Under the pieces are notes generated by a model, which was not told the DNA's origin, searched no databases, and was given only the letters and a program-made list of their open reading frames with translations. From the NCBI GenBank assembly GCA_046726955.1, contig JBKPBQ010000470.1:1-10977 (forward strand): a DNA stretch of 10,977 bases, in the 5' to 3' direction. A program made the translations under genes and the position numbers. Source of the stretch: CAVPGH01 sp046726955. GTDB lineage: Bacteria; Acidobacteriota; Vicinamibacteria; Fen-336. Shown piece by piece: positions 1-6,411 of the stretch (its first letter is position 1; each line of letters begins with the position of its first letter).

Positions 1-467
1 AGCCAGCGATCGGCGAGCCAGGACGGCAGCGATCCTGTGGTCGTCAGCCAGCGCTTCGGCTCCGCTCGCGAGTCCGGCTCCCCGGGCGCGCCCTCGCGCA
101 CCAGCCGGCGCAGCACCGCGTTCACGACGCCGGCCGCGCGCGGCCGCGACCGCCTCACGAGCTCGACCGACTCGGACACTGCCGCGTGCTCGGGGACGCG
201 CATGTGGAGGAGCTGGTAGGCGCCGAGGCGGAGCCCGGCGAGGACGTCGGGAGAGAGCGTCTTGAGCGGGCGATCCACGAGGGGAGCGAGCGCGTAGTCG
301 AGCGCGCCCCGGCGGCGGAGCGTCCCGAGCGTCAGCTCGTGAAGGAACCCGCGCTCGCGGGGGTCGAGGGCTTCGACGTCGGGCGAGGCGAGGCGCTCGG
401 CAAGGGTCGGGCCCGTCTCCGTGTCGCGCAGGATGGCGAATGCCAGCCGCCGCGCCGGCGTCGTCAC
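1..467 (-). CDS. rsmB: 16S rRNA (cytosine-967-C5)-methyltransferase RsmB, N-terminal part (runs off left edge)
   Basis: RsmB (Sun/Fmu) methylates C967 of 16S rRNA using S-adenosylmethionine. Only the first 155 codons are in the window. They translate without a stop to the edge and match the NusB-like RNA-binding domain that precedes the methyltransferase domain in this family: a helix with HELTLGTLRRRGALDYAL at about residues 44-61, then LRLGAYQLLHMRVPEHAAV at about 78-96, and SLPSWLADRW at the cut end, which resembles the family's 'HP.WLV.RW' link to the catalytic domain. The SAM-binding and catalytic cysteine motifs lie beyond the window. The start is GTG at 467; its first bases overlap the fmt stop codon as GTGA, so translation is probably coupled to fmt. 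Position after fmt is the usual one for this gene in many bacteria. Confidence 0.92.
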   Translation of the reverse strand, partial: MTTPARRLAFAILRDTETGPTLAERLASPDVEALDPRERGFLHELTLGTLRRRGALDYALAPLVDRPLKTLSPDVLAGLRLGAYQLLHMRVPEHAAVSESVELVRRSRPRAAGVVNAVLRRLVREGAPGEPDSRAEPKRWLTTTGSLPSWLADRW

Positions 468-1399
468 GAGCCGCCGAGCCGGGTTCCCGGCTCGAGACGG
501 GCTCCGGCGGCGAACGCCCCTCCCGTCATCGGCCTTCGGCTCTCCGGCTGTACCTCCAGGAGCGCGAGCCGCGTGCCCGATCCCGCCGCGACGACGAGGG
601 CTCCTCCTTCGACGCCCACGAAGGCGCCCGGCTCGCCGCTGCCGGGAGCAGCGACCGCGGCCTTCAGCACCTTGAGGACGCGTCCGGCGAGGGTCGTGAA
701 CGCACCCGGCCACGGGTGGAAGCCGCGGACGCGGTTCGCGAGATCGGACGCGGGCTGCGTCCAGTCGAGGCGGCCGTCTTCTTTCTTGAGGATCGGGGCG
801 AGAGTGGCCTTGGAGTGGTCTTGAGGAATGGGTTGGAGAGTGCCCGCGGCGAGGCCCTGGACCGTCTCGAGGAGGACCTCCGCTCCGAGTCGGGCCAGGC
901 GCGGCTCGAGCTGGTCGGCCGTCTCTTCCGGTCCGATGCTCATATGCCGGGAAAGCAGCATCGGGCCGGTGTCCAGCCCCTCGTCGATCAGCATCGTCGT
1001 CACGCCGGTCTCGGCGTCGCCGCGGGCGATCGCCCACTGGATGGGCGCGGCCCCGCGGAGACGGGGAAGCAGAGAAGCGTGGACGTTGACGGTGCCGAGA
1101 GGGGCGATCTCGATCACGCTCCTGGGAAGGATCTGCCCGTAGGCCACGACGACCTGGAGCTCGGGCCGGAGCGCGCGCAGAGCCTCCTGCGCCTCCGGCT
1201 CGCGCACGCGGCGCGGCTGCAGAACGCTCACGCCGCGGGAGAGAGCCACGGGCTTGAGGGGCGGCGGGGCGAGCTCTCGTCCCCGGCCCTTCTCGCGGTC
1301 CGGCTGGGTGACGAGGGCGGCGACGTCGTGGCCGGCGTCGAGGAGGGCCTCGAAGGAAGGGATCGCGAAGCTCCCGCTCCCGAGGAAGGCGATGCGCAA
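464..1399 (-). CDS. fmt: Methionyl-tRNA formyltransferase
   Basis: Fmt transfers a formyl group from 10-formyltetrahydrofolate to Met-tRNA(fMet) in the cytoplasm, making the initiator tRNA. The 311-residue length is normal. The N-terminal Rossmann-like domain begins MRIAFLGSGSFAIPSFEAL. The catalytic triad of the formyltransferase family is present as Asn105, His107 (NVHASLLPRLRGAAPI) and Asp143 (EGLDTGPML). The C-terminal OB-like domain starts near KKEDGRLDW and contains the conserved GFHPWPGAFT; the protein ends in the usual 'GARLEPGTRLG' form. The start is TTG at 1399, supported by homology from the first residue and by a strong GGAGGAGGAG ribosome binding site ending about 10 nt upstream inside the end of def. 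It lies 7 nt after def and overlaps rsmB by 4 nt, so the four genes read as one operon. Confidence 0.96.
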   Translation of the reverse strand: MRIAFLGSGSFAIPSFEALLDAGHDVAALVTQPDREKGRGRELAPPPLKPVALSRGVSVLQPRRVREPEAQEALRALRPELQVVVAYGQILPRSVIEIAPLGTVNVHASLLPRLRGAAPIQWAIARGDAETGVTTMLIDEGLDTGPMLLSRHMSIGPEETADQLEPRLARLGAEVLLETVQGLAAGTLQPIPQDHSKATLAPILKKEDGRLDWTQPASDLANRVRGFHPWPGAFTTLAGRVLKVLKAAVAAPGSGEPGAFVGVEGGALVVAAGSGTRLALLEVQPESRRPMTGGAFAAGARLEPGTRLGGS

Positions 1400-1406
1400 T
1401 GCGGCG

Positions 1407-1928
1407 CTACTCCTCCTCCCAGTCGTCGTTCTTCACGCGGCGGCGGAGCTTGCGCTTCAGGAGGTCGCGCTTGAGCGGCGAGAGCCGGTCCACGAACAGA
1501 AGGCCGTCGACGTGGTCGATCTCGTGGCAGAAGGCGCGGGCCAGGAGCTCGGTGCCCGTGTAGACGCGCTCCTTGCCGCCCGCGTCGAGGCCCTTCACGA
1601 CCACGCGCGCGGGACGGACGGGCGTGCCGCCGTATCCGGGAACGGAGAGACAGCCCTCCTCGTGGCGCTGCTCGCCCTCCTTCTCCACGAACTCGGGATT
1701 GACGAGCTGGATGAGCTGGCTCTTGTCCTCGCCCACCGACAGGTCGATGACGACGACGCGCAGGGGCACGCCGATCTGGGGCGCGGCCAGGCCGATCCCG
1801 GGCGCGGCGTACATCGTGTCCACCATGTCCTTGAGCAGCGTTGCGATCTGCCCGTCGATCTCGCCGACGGGGACCGCGGGGGAGTGGAGGACGGGGCTGC
1901 CGTACTTGACGATGGGGCGGATGGCCAA
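1407..1928 (-). CDS. def: Peptide deformylase
   Basis: Def removes the N-formyl group from nascent proteins and is the counterpart of Fmt encoded next to it. The 173-residue protein has the three metal-hydrolase motifs in order: GIGLAAPQ (residues 44-51), EGCLS (91-95) with the metal ligand Cys93, and HEIDH (135-139) with metal ligands His135 and His139 and the catalytic Glu136. An acidic lysine-rich tail follows. The start is TTG at 1928 (reads M-AIRPIVKYGSPVL). It is preceded by GGAGG about 10 nt upstream within the last codons of aroC, and there is no in-frame ATG or GTG at a position that would fit the family. The reading frame stays open far upstream in antiphase to aroC, but that extension is an arginine-rich shadow. 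It begins 2 nt after the aroC stop. Confidence 0.96.
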   Translation of the reverse strand: MAIRPIVKYGSPVLHSPAVPVGEIDGQIATLLKDMVDTMYAAPGIGLAAPQIGVPLRVVVIDLSVGEDKSQLIQLVNPEFVEKEGEQRHEEGCLSVPGYGGTPVRPARVVVKGLDAGGKERVYTGTELLARAFCHEIDHVDGLLFVDRLSPLKRDLLKRKLRRRVKNDDWEEE

Positions 1929-1930
1929 GC

Positions 1931-3121
1931 CTACGGCCCCTCCACGACGCGGCGGGACAGCAGCTCCTGCCAGCGCGCGCGCGTCGTCTCGAGATGGTCG
2001 AGCATCTCGCGGAGGGAATCGCCGCCGAACTTCTCGAGGAGGGCGTCCGCCGCCACCCAGGCGACCATGGCCTCGCCCACGACGCCGGCGGCGGGCACGA
2101 CGCAGGTGTCGCTCCGCTCCACGGAGGCGGGCTGCGGCTCCTTCGTCTTCATGTCGATCGAGCGGAGAGGGATGAGCAGCGTGGGGATCGGCTTGACCAC
2201 GGCCTGGGCCCGAAGCTCCTCGCCGTTCGTAACCCCGCCCTCGAGGCCGCCCGCGCGGTTGCTGCCGCGGTGCAGGCCCGTCTCGTCGTCGTAGAGGATC
2301 TCGTCGTGGAAGGCGGCGCCCGACGTCTCGCCGGCGCTGAAGCCGTCGCCGAGGGCGACCGCCTTCACCGCGGGGATGGAGGCGAGCGCCTGCGCGAGCC
2401 GGCCGTCGAGCCTCCGGTCCCACTGCGCGAACGAGCCCAGGCCGGGGGGAAGGCCGCGCACCACGACCTCGAAGACGCCGCCCACGGTGTCGCCCCTCTT
2501 CTTGGCGGCGTCGATCTCCGCGATCATGGCGGTCCCGGTCGGGGCGTCGGCGCAGCGTACCGGGCTCTCCTCGATCTTGGCGAGCGCGTCCCACTCCACC
2601 GCGAGACCGGCGGGAAGCGCCGCGGAGCCGATGCGCGTGACGTGGCTGCGGACCTCGACCTTCGCCTGCTTCAAGAGGGCCTTGGCGAGCGCGCCCGCCG
2701 CCACCCGCATCGTCGTCTCGCGGGCGCTCGCCCTCTCGAGGACGTTCCGCAGGTCGTCCGTCAGGTACTTGAGGGCGCCTGCGAGGTCGGCGTGGCCGGG
2801 GCGAGGGTAGCGCAGCACGCGCCGCGGGGTCTCCGGGGCGGGGGGCTCCGGAGACATCACGTCGCGCCAGTTCTCGAAGTCCTTGTTGCGGACGAGGAAG
2901 GACACCGGGCTGCCCAGGGTCTGGCCGTGCCGGACTCCCGACAGCACCTCGACCGCGTCCTTCTCGATCTTCATCCGGCCGCCGCGGCCGTAGCCACCCT
3001 GCCGCCGCCGGAGATCGGCGTCGATCGCCTCGCGATCCCCGGGGACGCCGGCGGGAAGCCCCTCCACGATGACGGTAAGGCCGGGACCGTGCGATTCGCC
3101 GGCGGTGAGGAAGCGGAGCAT
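1931..3121 (-). CDS. aroC: Chorismate synthase
   Basis: AroC converts 5-enolpyruvylshikimate-3-phosphate to chorismate, the last shared step to aromatic amino acids, using reduced FMN. The 396-residue protein shows the family signatures in order: GESHGPGL (8-15), RPGHADLAGALKY (107-119), ERASARETTMRVAAGALAK (129-147), the NRAGGLEGGVTNG loop (288-300) and RSDTCVVPAAGVVGEAM (336-352). The conserved histidines of the active site are His11 and His110. The start is ATG at 3121, where homology begins. The frame stays open upstream, but that part is not AroC-like. No Shine-Dalgarno sequence precedes this ATG, and the promoter placed just upstream predicts a leader of only a few bases. It heads the aroC-def-fmt-rsmB run. 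Confidence 0.96.
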   Translation of the reverse strand: MLRFLTAGESHGPGLTVIVEGLPAGVPGDREAIDADLRRRQGGYGRGGRMKIEKDAVEVLSGVRHGQTLGSPVSFLVRNKDFENWRDVMSPEPPAPETPRRVLRYPRPGHADLAGALKYLTDDLRNVLERASARETTMRVAAGALAKALLKQAKVEVRSHVTRIGSAALPAGLAVEWDALAKIEESPVRCADAPTGTAMIAEIDAAKKRGDTVGGVFEVVVRGLPPGLGSFAQWDRRLDGRLAQALASIPAVKAVALGDGFSAGETSGAAFHDEILYDDETGLHRGSNRAGGLEGGVTNGEELRAQAVVKPIPTLLIPLRSIDMKTKEPQPASVERSDTCVVPAAGVVGEAMVAWVAADALLEKFGGDSLREMLDHLETTRARWQELLSRRVVEGP

Positions 3122-3131
3122 TTCGTTTTGC

Positions 3132-3160
3132 AGACTAGGGCACGCTATTGGACCTGTCAA
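3132..3160 (-). promoter_or_regulatory. Sigma-70-like promoter for the aroC-def-fmt-rsmB operon
   Basis: Read on the minus strand, a perfect -35 box TTGACA lies at 3160-3155, followed by a 17-nt spacer and the -10-like TAGTCT at 3137-3132 (three of six matches, including the TA and the final T). Transcription would start near 3125, about 4 nt before the aroC ATG at 3121. The short leader agrees with the lack of a ribosome binding site. A 5-bp dyad (ACGCC/GGCGT, 3165-3177) lies just upstream of the -35 box. The -10 box is weak, so the exact start is uncertain. Confidence 0.5.
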
Positions 3161-3180
3161 ACAAACGCCGCGGGCGTCCG

Positions 3181-3206
3181 TTGTGACACTTCGGAATCTG
3201 TGACAA
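3181..3206. repeat. TGTGACA repeat pair in the aroC / sigma-54-activator divergent region
   Basis: TGTGACA occurs twice in the same direction at 3182-3188 and 3199-3205, 17 bp apart, within TTGTGACA...TGTGACAA. The outer bases TTGT/ACAA also make the pair an imperfect inverted repeat with one mismatch. A third, reversed TGTCA lies at 3155-3159 inside the -35 box of the aroC promoter. The site lies about 70-90 bp upstream of the plus-strand activator gene and could be an operator for either divergent gene. I found no convincing plus-strand promoter in this gap. Confidence 0.3.
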
Positions 3207-3261
3207 CGGCGCGTCGGCGGCCGTGCTCTGCCTTTGGTCTTCGCGTCCTCGCGACCAACTG

Positions 3262-3270
3262 AGGAGGTGA
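3262..3270 (+). promoter_or_regulatory. Ribosome binding site that fixes the start of the sigma-54 activator
   Basis: AGGAGGTGA is a full complement to the usual 16S rRNA 3' end. The core GGAGG is 5 nt before GTG at 3273. It selects that GTG over the in-frame TTG at 3234 and over the GTG inside the site itself at 3267. Confidence 0.8.
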
Positions 3271-3272
3271 AC

Positions 3273-4250
3273 GTGGGACTGGAGAGCGCTCTCCCCGGCG
3301 GCGGGGGTGGGGACGATCGGGACACGGGATTCCGGCCGGAGATGGTCGGGAACTCGCCCGTCATGCAGGCGCTGCGGCGCGACATCGCGCGGCTCGCGCC
3401 GTGGGACGTGACGGTCTACATCCACGGTGAGACGGGAGTGGGGAAGGAGATGGTGGCCCGCGCGCTGCACGCGGGCTCGAGGCGGCACCGCGGGCCCTAC
3501 GTGGCGTTCAACGCGGCCGGGTTCCCGGACGAGCTGTTCGACGGCGAGCTCTTCGGGCACGCCCGAGGGGCGTTCACGGGGGCGCACGCGGCCCGGGAGG
3601 GCTACGTCCAGCGGGCCAACGGAGGGACGCTCTTCATCGACGAGGTGGGCGAGCTCAGCCTGCGCGCGCAGGCCAAGCTCCTGCGATTCCTGGAGGAGCG
3701 CGAGTACAACCCGCTCGGAGAGAGCCGCGCGCGCCGGGCCGACGTGCGGGTGTTGAGCGCGACGAACGTGGACCTCGTCCGGCGGGCGGACGAGGGGCGG
3801 TTCCGTGAGGACCTCCTCTACCGCCTCAACGACCACGTCATCGAAATTCCGCCGCTCCGCGACCGCGGGGAGGACGTGATCCTCCTCGCCCGCCACTTCC
3901 TGGAGCGGGCGGCGCGACGCGTCAGCCTTCCGGCCCCCCACCTGCGCGACTGTGCGTGCGCCGCTCTGCGGGCTTGCGCGTGGCCGGGCAACGTCCGCCA
4001 GCTCCGGCGGGAGATGGAGCGGCTCATCATCAAGGGCCCGGCCCTCGCGGTGGAGGCGGCGCACCTCTCGCCCGAGGTCCGCCACACCGCCCTCGCCGAG
4101 AGGGCGCAGCTCCGTCCGTGGATACGGAGCTGCGAGCGCGACCGCCTGCGGGCGGTGCTCGCCCGGCATCTGACGCTGGCCGGAGCCGCCGCCGAGCTCG
4201 GGATCAGCCGCCAGGCTCTCTACAAGAAGCGGCGGCGCTATGGCCTCTGA
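3273..4250 (+). CDS. Sigma-54-dependent AAA+ transcriptional activator without N-terminal sensory domain (PspF-like architecture)
   Basis: Enhancer-binding proteins of this family hydrolyse ATP to open sigma-54 RNA polymerase promoters. This 325-residue protein starts almost directly with the AAA+ domain: Walker A GETGVGKE (52-59), the sigma-54-contacting GAFTGA loop (99-104), Walker B GGTLFIDEVGEL (117-128), sensor-region YRLN (183-186) and WPGN (237-240). A Fis-type helix-turn-helix closes the protein (AGAAAELGISRQALYKKRRR, 303-322). The first 20 residues are a glycine- and aspartate-rich stretch, with no receiver, GAF or PAS domain. Such layouts (for example PspF) are usually controlled by a partner protein, but none is seen here. 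All four cysteines sit late, at 227, 229, 235 and 287, and the usual cysteine of the 'NCAA' motif is replaced (FNAAGF). The GTG start is set by a strong ribosome binding site. Its 3' end overlaps the end of lysC by 13 bp, convergently. Confidence 0.9.
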   Translation: MGLESALPGGGGGDDRDTGFRPEMVGNSPVMQALRRDIARLAPWDVTVYIHGETGVGKEMVARALHAGSRRHRGPYVAFNAAGFPDELFDGELFGHARGAFTGAHAAREGYVQRANGGTLFIDEVGELSLRAQAKLLRFLEEREYNPLGESRARRADVRVLSATNVDLVRRADEGRFREDLLYRLNDHVIEIPPLRDRGEDVILLARHFLERAARRVSLPAPHLRDCACAALRACAWPGNVRQLRREMERLIIKGPALAVEAAHLSPEVRHTALAERAQLRPWIRSCERDRLRAVLARHLTLAGAAAELGISRQALYKKRRRYGL

Positions 4251-5431
4251 GCCTCAACGAGCTCGCGGTGGAGCACACGGGCGGCCGCGTCCACCGCGCC
4301 CGCCTCGAGGAGCAGACTGACGCGGAAGCGGGAGGTCGTGAGGCCGAGGACCGGGGTCCCTTCCTTGGTGAGAAGGCGCAGGCACTCGCGGACGCTCGCG
4401 AAGCGGGCGTTGATCCCGGCCCCGATCGCGGAGACGGCCCCGAGGCCCTCGCGCACCGTCGCTCCCGGGAAGTGCTGCGCGAGCTCGCGGCGGAGAGCGG
4501 GGAAGTCGTGGAGGTTCTCCAGCGAGAGCACGAGCGAGGCGCCGCGGGGCGCTTCGTAGCGGAGCTGCTTGCCCGGGACGCCGCGGTCGTCGAGGAGCTG
4601 GAGCAGCCGGAGGAGATCGTCGGGGCCTCCGGAGGTGAGCGTGAGAAGGACGAGGCCCCTCTCCGTCGCGACACCCACCACGCGGCCCGGAGCCGCGGGC
4701 GGGAAGCGGCGGACGACCGTCTCTTCCGATCCGCCGGCGGCGGCGCGGGCGTAGATGGCGATGCCGCGCTCCTTCGCGAACTCCACGGCCTGCGCGTTCA
4801 GGACGCGCGCCCCCGATTCCGCCATCTCCTGCATCTCTTCGTACGAGATCTCCCCGAGCCGACGCGCGGCGGGCACCACGCGCGGGTCGGCAGAGAAGAC
4901 GCCGGCCACGTCGCTGTAGATCTCGCAGGCCTCGGCCCCGAGAGCGGCGGCGAGGGCCACCGCGGTAGTGTCGGAGCCGCCGCGCCCGAGCGTCGTGACC
5001 TCCTTCTTGTAGGAGACACCCTGGTAGCCGGCGACGATCACCACCTTCCCGCGCAGCAGCTCGTCCTCCACGCGGAACGGCCGCACCTCTACGATGCGGG
5101 CGTTGGTGTGCGCGTCGTTGGTGATGATCCCCGACTGCGAGCCCGTGAAGCTGACGGCGGGGACGCCGCGGTCGTTCAGGGCGAGGGCGAGGAGGGCCAT
5201 GGAGATCCGCTCGCCCGCGGTGAGGAGCATGTCCAGCTCGCGGCGCGCGGGGCTCGCGGAGACCTTCCGGGCGAGGTCGAGCAGCTCGTCCGTGGTGTCG
5301 CCCATGGCGGAGACGACCACGACCACGTCGCGGCCGTCGGCCCGCGTGCGGGCGATCCGGTCCGCGACCTCGCGGATGCGATCGACGTTCGCGACGGACG
5401 AGCCGCCGTACTTCTGGACGACGACCGGCAC
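4238..5431 (-). CDS. lysC: Aspartate kinase (aspartokinase)
   Basis: This enzyme phosphorylates aspartate, the first step towards lysine, threonine, methionine and diaminopimelate. The 397-residue length fits the monofunctional class. The amino-acid kinase domain shows KYGGSSV (7-13), SAMGDTTDELL (41-51), FTGSQSGI (95-102), GRGGSDTTAVALAAALGA (149-166) and the aspartate-family segment IYSDVAGVFSADPR (171-184). Two C-terminal ACT-type regulatory repeats follow (about 255-325 and 330-395). They are divergent: the second reads SAIGAGINARF and TTSRFRVSLLL where lysine/threonine-sensitive enzymes usually have 'VSIVG.GM' and 'STSEI.IS'. The start is GTG at 5431 with GGAGG 6 nt upstream. That ribosome binding site can pair with an upstream arm (see the inverted repeat at 5434-5481). 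It is 59 nt downstream of the DUF5777-like gene and may be read through from it. The symbol lysC is used for the function, since the paralogue class is not resolved. Confidence 0.95.
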   Translation of the reverse strand: MPVVVQKYGGSSVANVDRIREVADRIARTRADGRDVVVVVSAMGDTTDELLDLARKVSASPARRELDMLLTAGERISMALLALALNDRGVPAVSFTGSQSGIITNDAHTNARIVEVRPFRVEDELLRGKVVIVAGYQGVSYKKEVTTLGRGGSDTTAVALAAALGAEACEIYSDVAGVFSADPRVVPAARRLGEISYEEMQEMAESGARVLNAQAVEFAKERGIAIYARAAAGGSEETVVRRFPPAAPGRVVGVATERGLVLLTLTSGGPDDLLRLLQLLDDRGVPGKQLRYEAPRGASLVLSLENLHDFPALRRELAQHFPGATVREGLGAVSAIGAGINARFASVRECLRLLTKEGTPVLGLTTSRFRVSLLLEAGAVDAAARVLHRELVEAQRP

Positions 5432-5433
5432 GA

Positions 5434-5481
5434 GCGTCCTCCCGCCTCGATTCTATGCGGGCGGACGCCCGGGGAGGACGC
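5434..5481 (-). promoter_or_regulatory. Inverted repeat that can sequester the lysC ribosome binding site
   Basis: In the transcript sense, GCGTCCTCCC (5481-5472) is a perfect 10-base complement to GGGAGGACGC (5443-5434). The second arm contains the lysC Shine-Dalgarno GGAGG, and the GTG start follows 2 nt after it. The 28-nt loop also holds a small GGGC/GCCC stem. If the hairpin forms, it would hide the ribosome binding site. No U-run follows, so it is not a standard terminator for the upstream gene. Regulation is inferred; only the repeat is seen. Confidence 0.5.
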
Positions 5482-5490
5482 GCGGGGACG

Positions 5491-6411
5491 TCAGTAGAAC
5501 TTCCGGCTCAGGTTGAAGCCGATGTACCAGTCGTTGTCGCGCGTCTGGTCCGTGACCGTCTGGCGCGGCGTCGTGCCCGTGCCGTTCGAGAAGTTGATCG
5601 AGAACGCGTGTCCGCCCACCTGCTTCTCGATCGCGAACGTGACGAGCGTGTCGGTGTCGCCGATGCAGACGTCGACCGAGCAGAGAGCCCCCTTGTAGCC
5701 GGCGAGCCGCGGCAGGACCTCGCCCGTGATGTAGGTCGACCCGTACAGCCGGACGCGCAGGCCGACTCCGAGCAGGAACGTCGAGTCGTCGCCGGGCTGG
5801 TTTTGGCTGAGCGGCGTGTTCCCGACCCAGCGGGGCACCAGATACGCCGCGCCGTGCGTGCCGAGCTTGCGGGAGACGACGAGCGAGAAGGCGGGAGAGT
5901 AGACGGTTTCAAGCCCCTCGGCGCGCGGATCCGAGAGCCCGAAGTTGTCGGTGCCCTCGACCGAAGCGTGCAGCGACACGCCGATGGCGTGCTTCCTCTG
6001 GCTCACGAGCTCGGACTGCGCGTAGAGCTGGATCGTGCGGTCGCTCGTGCGGTAGATCCCGAGCTGCGTGCCGGGGAAGAGGCCGAAGCGGAGCCCCAGA
6101 CCGATCTGCGCGCCCCCGTCGAAGCCGAAGAAGTCGCTCGCGAGGTCGCCGAAGTCTCCCCGGCCCAGGGGCCGAGCGAAGCGGTGGGTCAGGAAGAACC
6201 CGAGCTTGTGCTTGGGGAGACGGAGGTTCGTGGGCAGCGTGATGACGGTGAAGTCGGGCTCCGAGGGGTCGAGCTCGAGGTCCTCGTCGAATGTCGGAGC
6301 GGCCCCTGGCGGCGCCGCTGGCGTTTGCGCAACCGATCGCGACGGGGATCCGAATGCGAAGGCACTGGCGAATGCGGCAGTGACTATGCCGGCTCCGAGC
6401 GAACGCCTCAT
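5491..6411 (-). CDS. Outer-membrane beta-barrel protein, DUF5777-like
   Basis: A 306-residue exported protein that I place in the 'membrane-bound beta-barrel' family DUF5777 from its pattern. Residues 1-29 form a signal peptide (MRRS, a hydrophobic alanine-rich core, then SRSVAQ). A proline-rich linker and acidic segment follow, then the family-like stretch ITLPTNLRLPKHKLGFFLTH (57-76), RFARPLGRGDFGDL (77-90) and FFGFDGGAQIGLGLRFGLF (94-112). Alternating polar/hydrophobic strands fill the rest. GGHAFSINFSNG (266-277) and the terminal aromatic strand YIGFNLSRKFY fit an outer-membrane barrel. Cys244 and Cys249 lie in a loop (CSVDVC) and could form a disulfide. The ATG at 6411 is 6 nt after GGAGG; an adjacent ATG at 6414 is possible and would overlap the upstream stop as ATGA. 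It is coupled to the CuA cupredoxin gene just upstream. Function is unknown; the context suggests copper or redox work at the envelope. Confidence 0.82.
   Translation of the reverse strand: MRRSLGAGIVTAAFASAFAFGSPSRSVAQTPAAPPGAAPTFDEDLELDPSEPDFTVITLPTNLRLPKHKLGFFLTHRFARPLGRGDFGDLASDFFGFDGGAQIGLGLRFGLFPGTQLGIYRTSDRTIQLYAQSELVSQRKHAIGVSLHASVEGTDNFGLSDPRAEGLETVYSPAFSLVVSRKLGTHGAAYLVPRWVGNTPLSQNQPGDDSTFLLGVGLRVRLYGSTYITGEVLPRLAGYKGALCSVDVCIGDTDTLVTFAIEKQVGGHAFSINFSNGTGTTPRQTVTDQTRDNDWYIGFNLSRKFY

Noticed and set aside
186..1474. Long plus-strand open frames over rsmB and fmt
   Set aside because: They are antisense to clearly recognised genes and have Arg/Ala/Pro/Gly-rich, domain-free products, as expected from GC-rich antisense frames.
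1929..2594. N-terminal extension of the def frame across aroC
   Set aside because: The extension is an Arg-rich overlap in the wrong frame of aroC; deformylase homology begins at the TTG at 1928.
3138..3151. Plus-strand sigma-54 promoter (GGCACGCTATTGG) before the orphan activator
   Set aside because: Spacing is one base short and the essential GC of the -12 element is GG.
1994..3262. Long plus-strand open frame opposite aroC
   Set aside because: It is a shadow of chorismate synthase with no recognisable motifs.
3122..3385. N-terminal extension of aroC through the intergenic region
   Set aside because: Not AroC-like and would cross the promoter and the start of the divergent gene; homology starts at ATG 3121.
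3135..4169. Minus-strand frame opposite the sigma-54 activator
   Set aside because: Antisense shadow; the plus-strand protein has complete AAA+ and helix-turn-helix motifs.
5432..5490. Lysine riboswitch in the lysC leader
   Set aside because: The gap is only 59 nt, far shorter than the lysine riboswitch, and lacks its multi-helix core.
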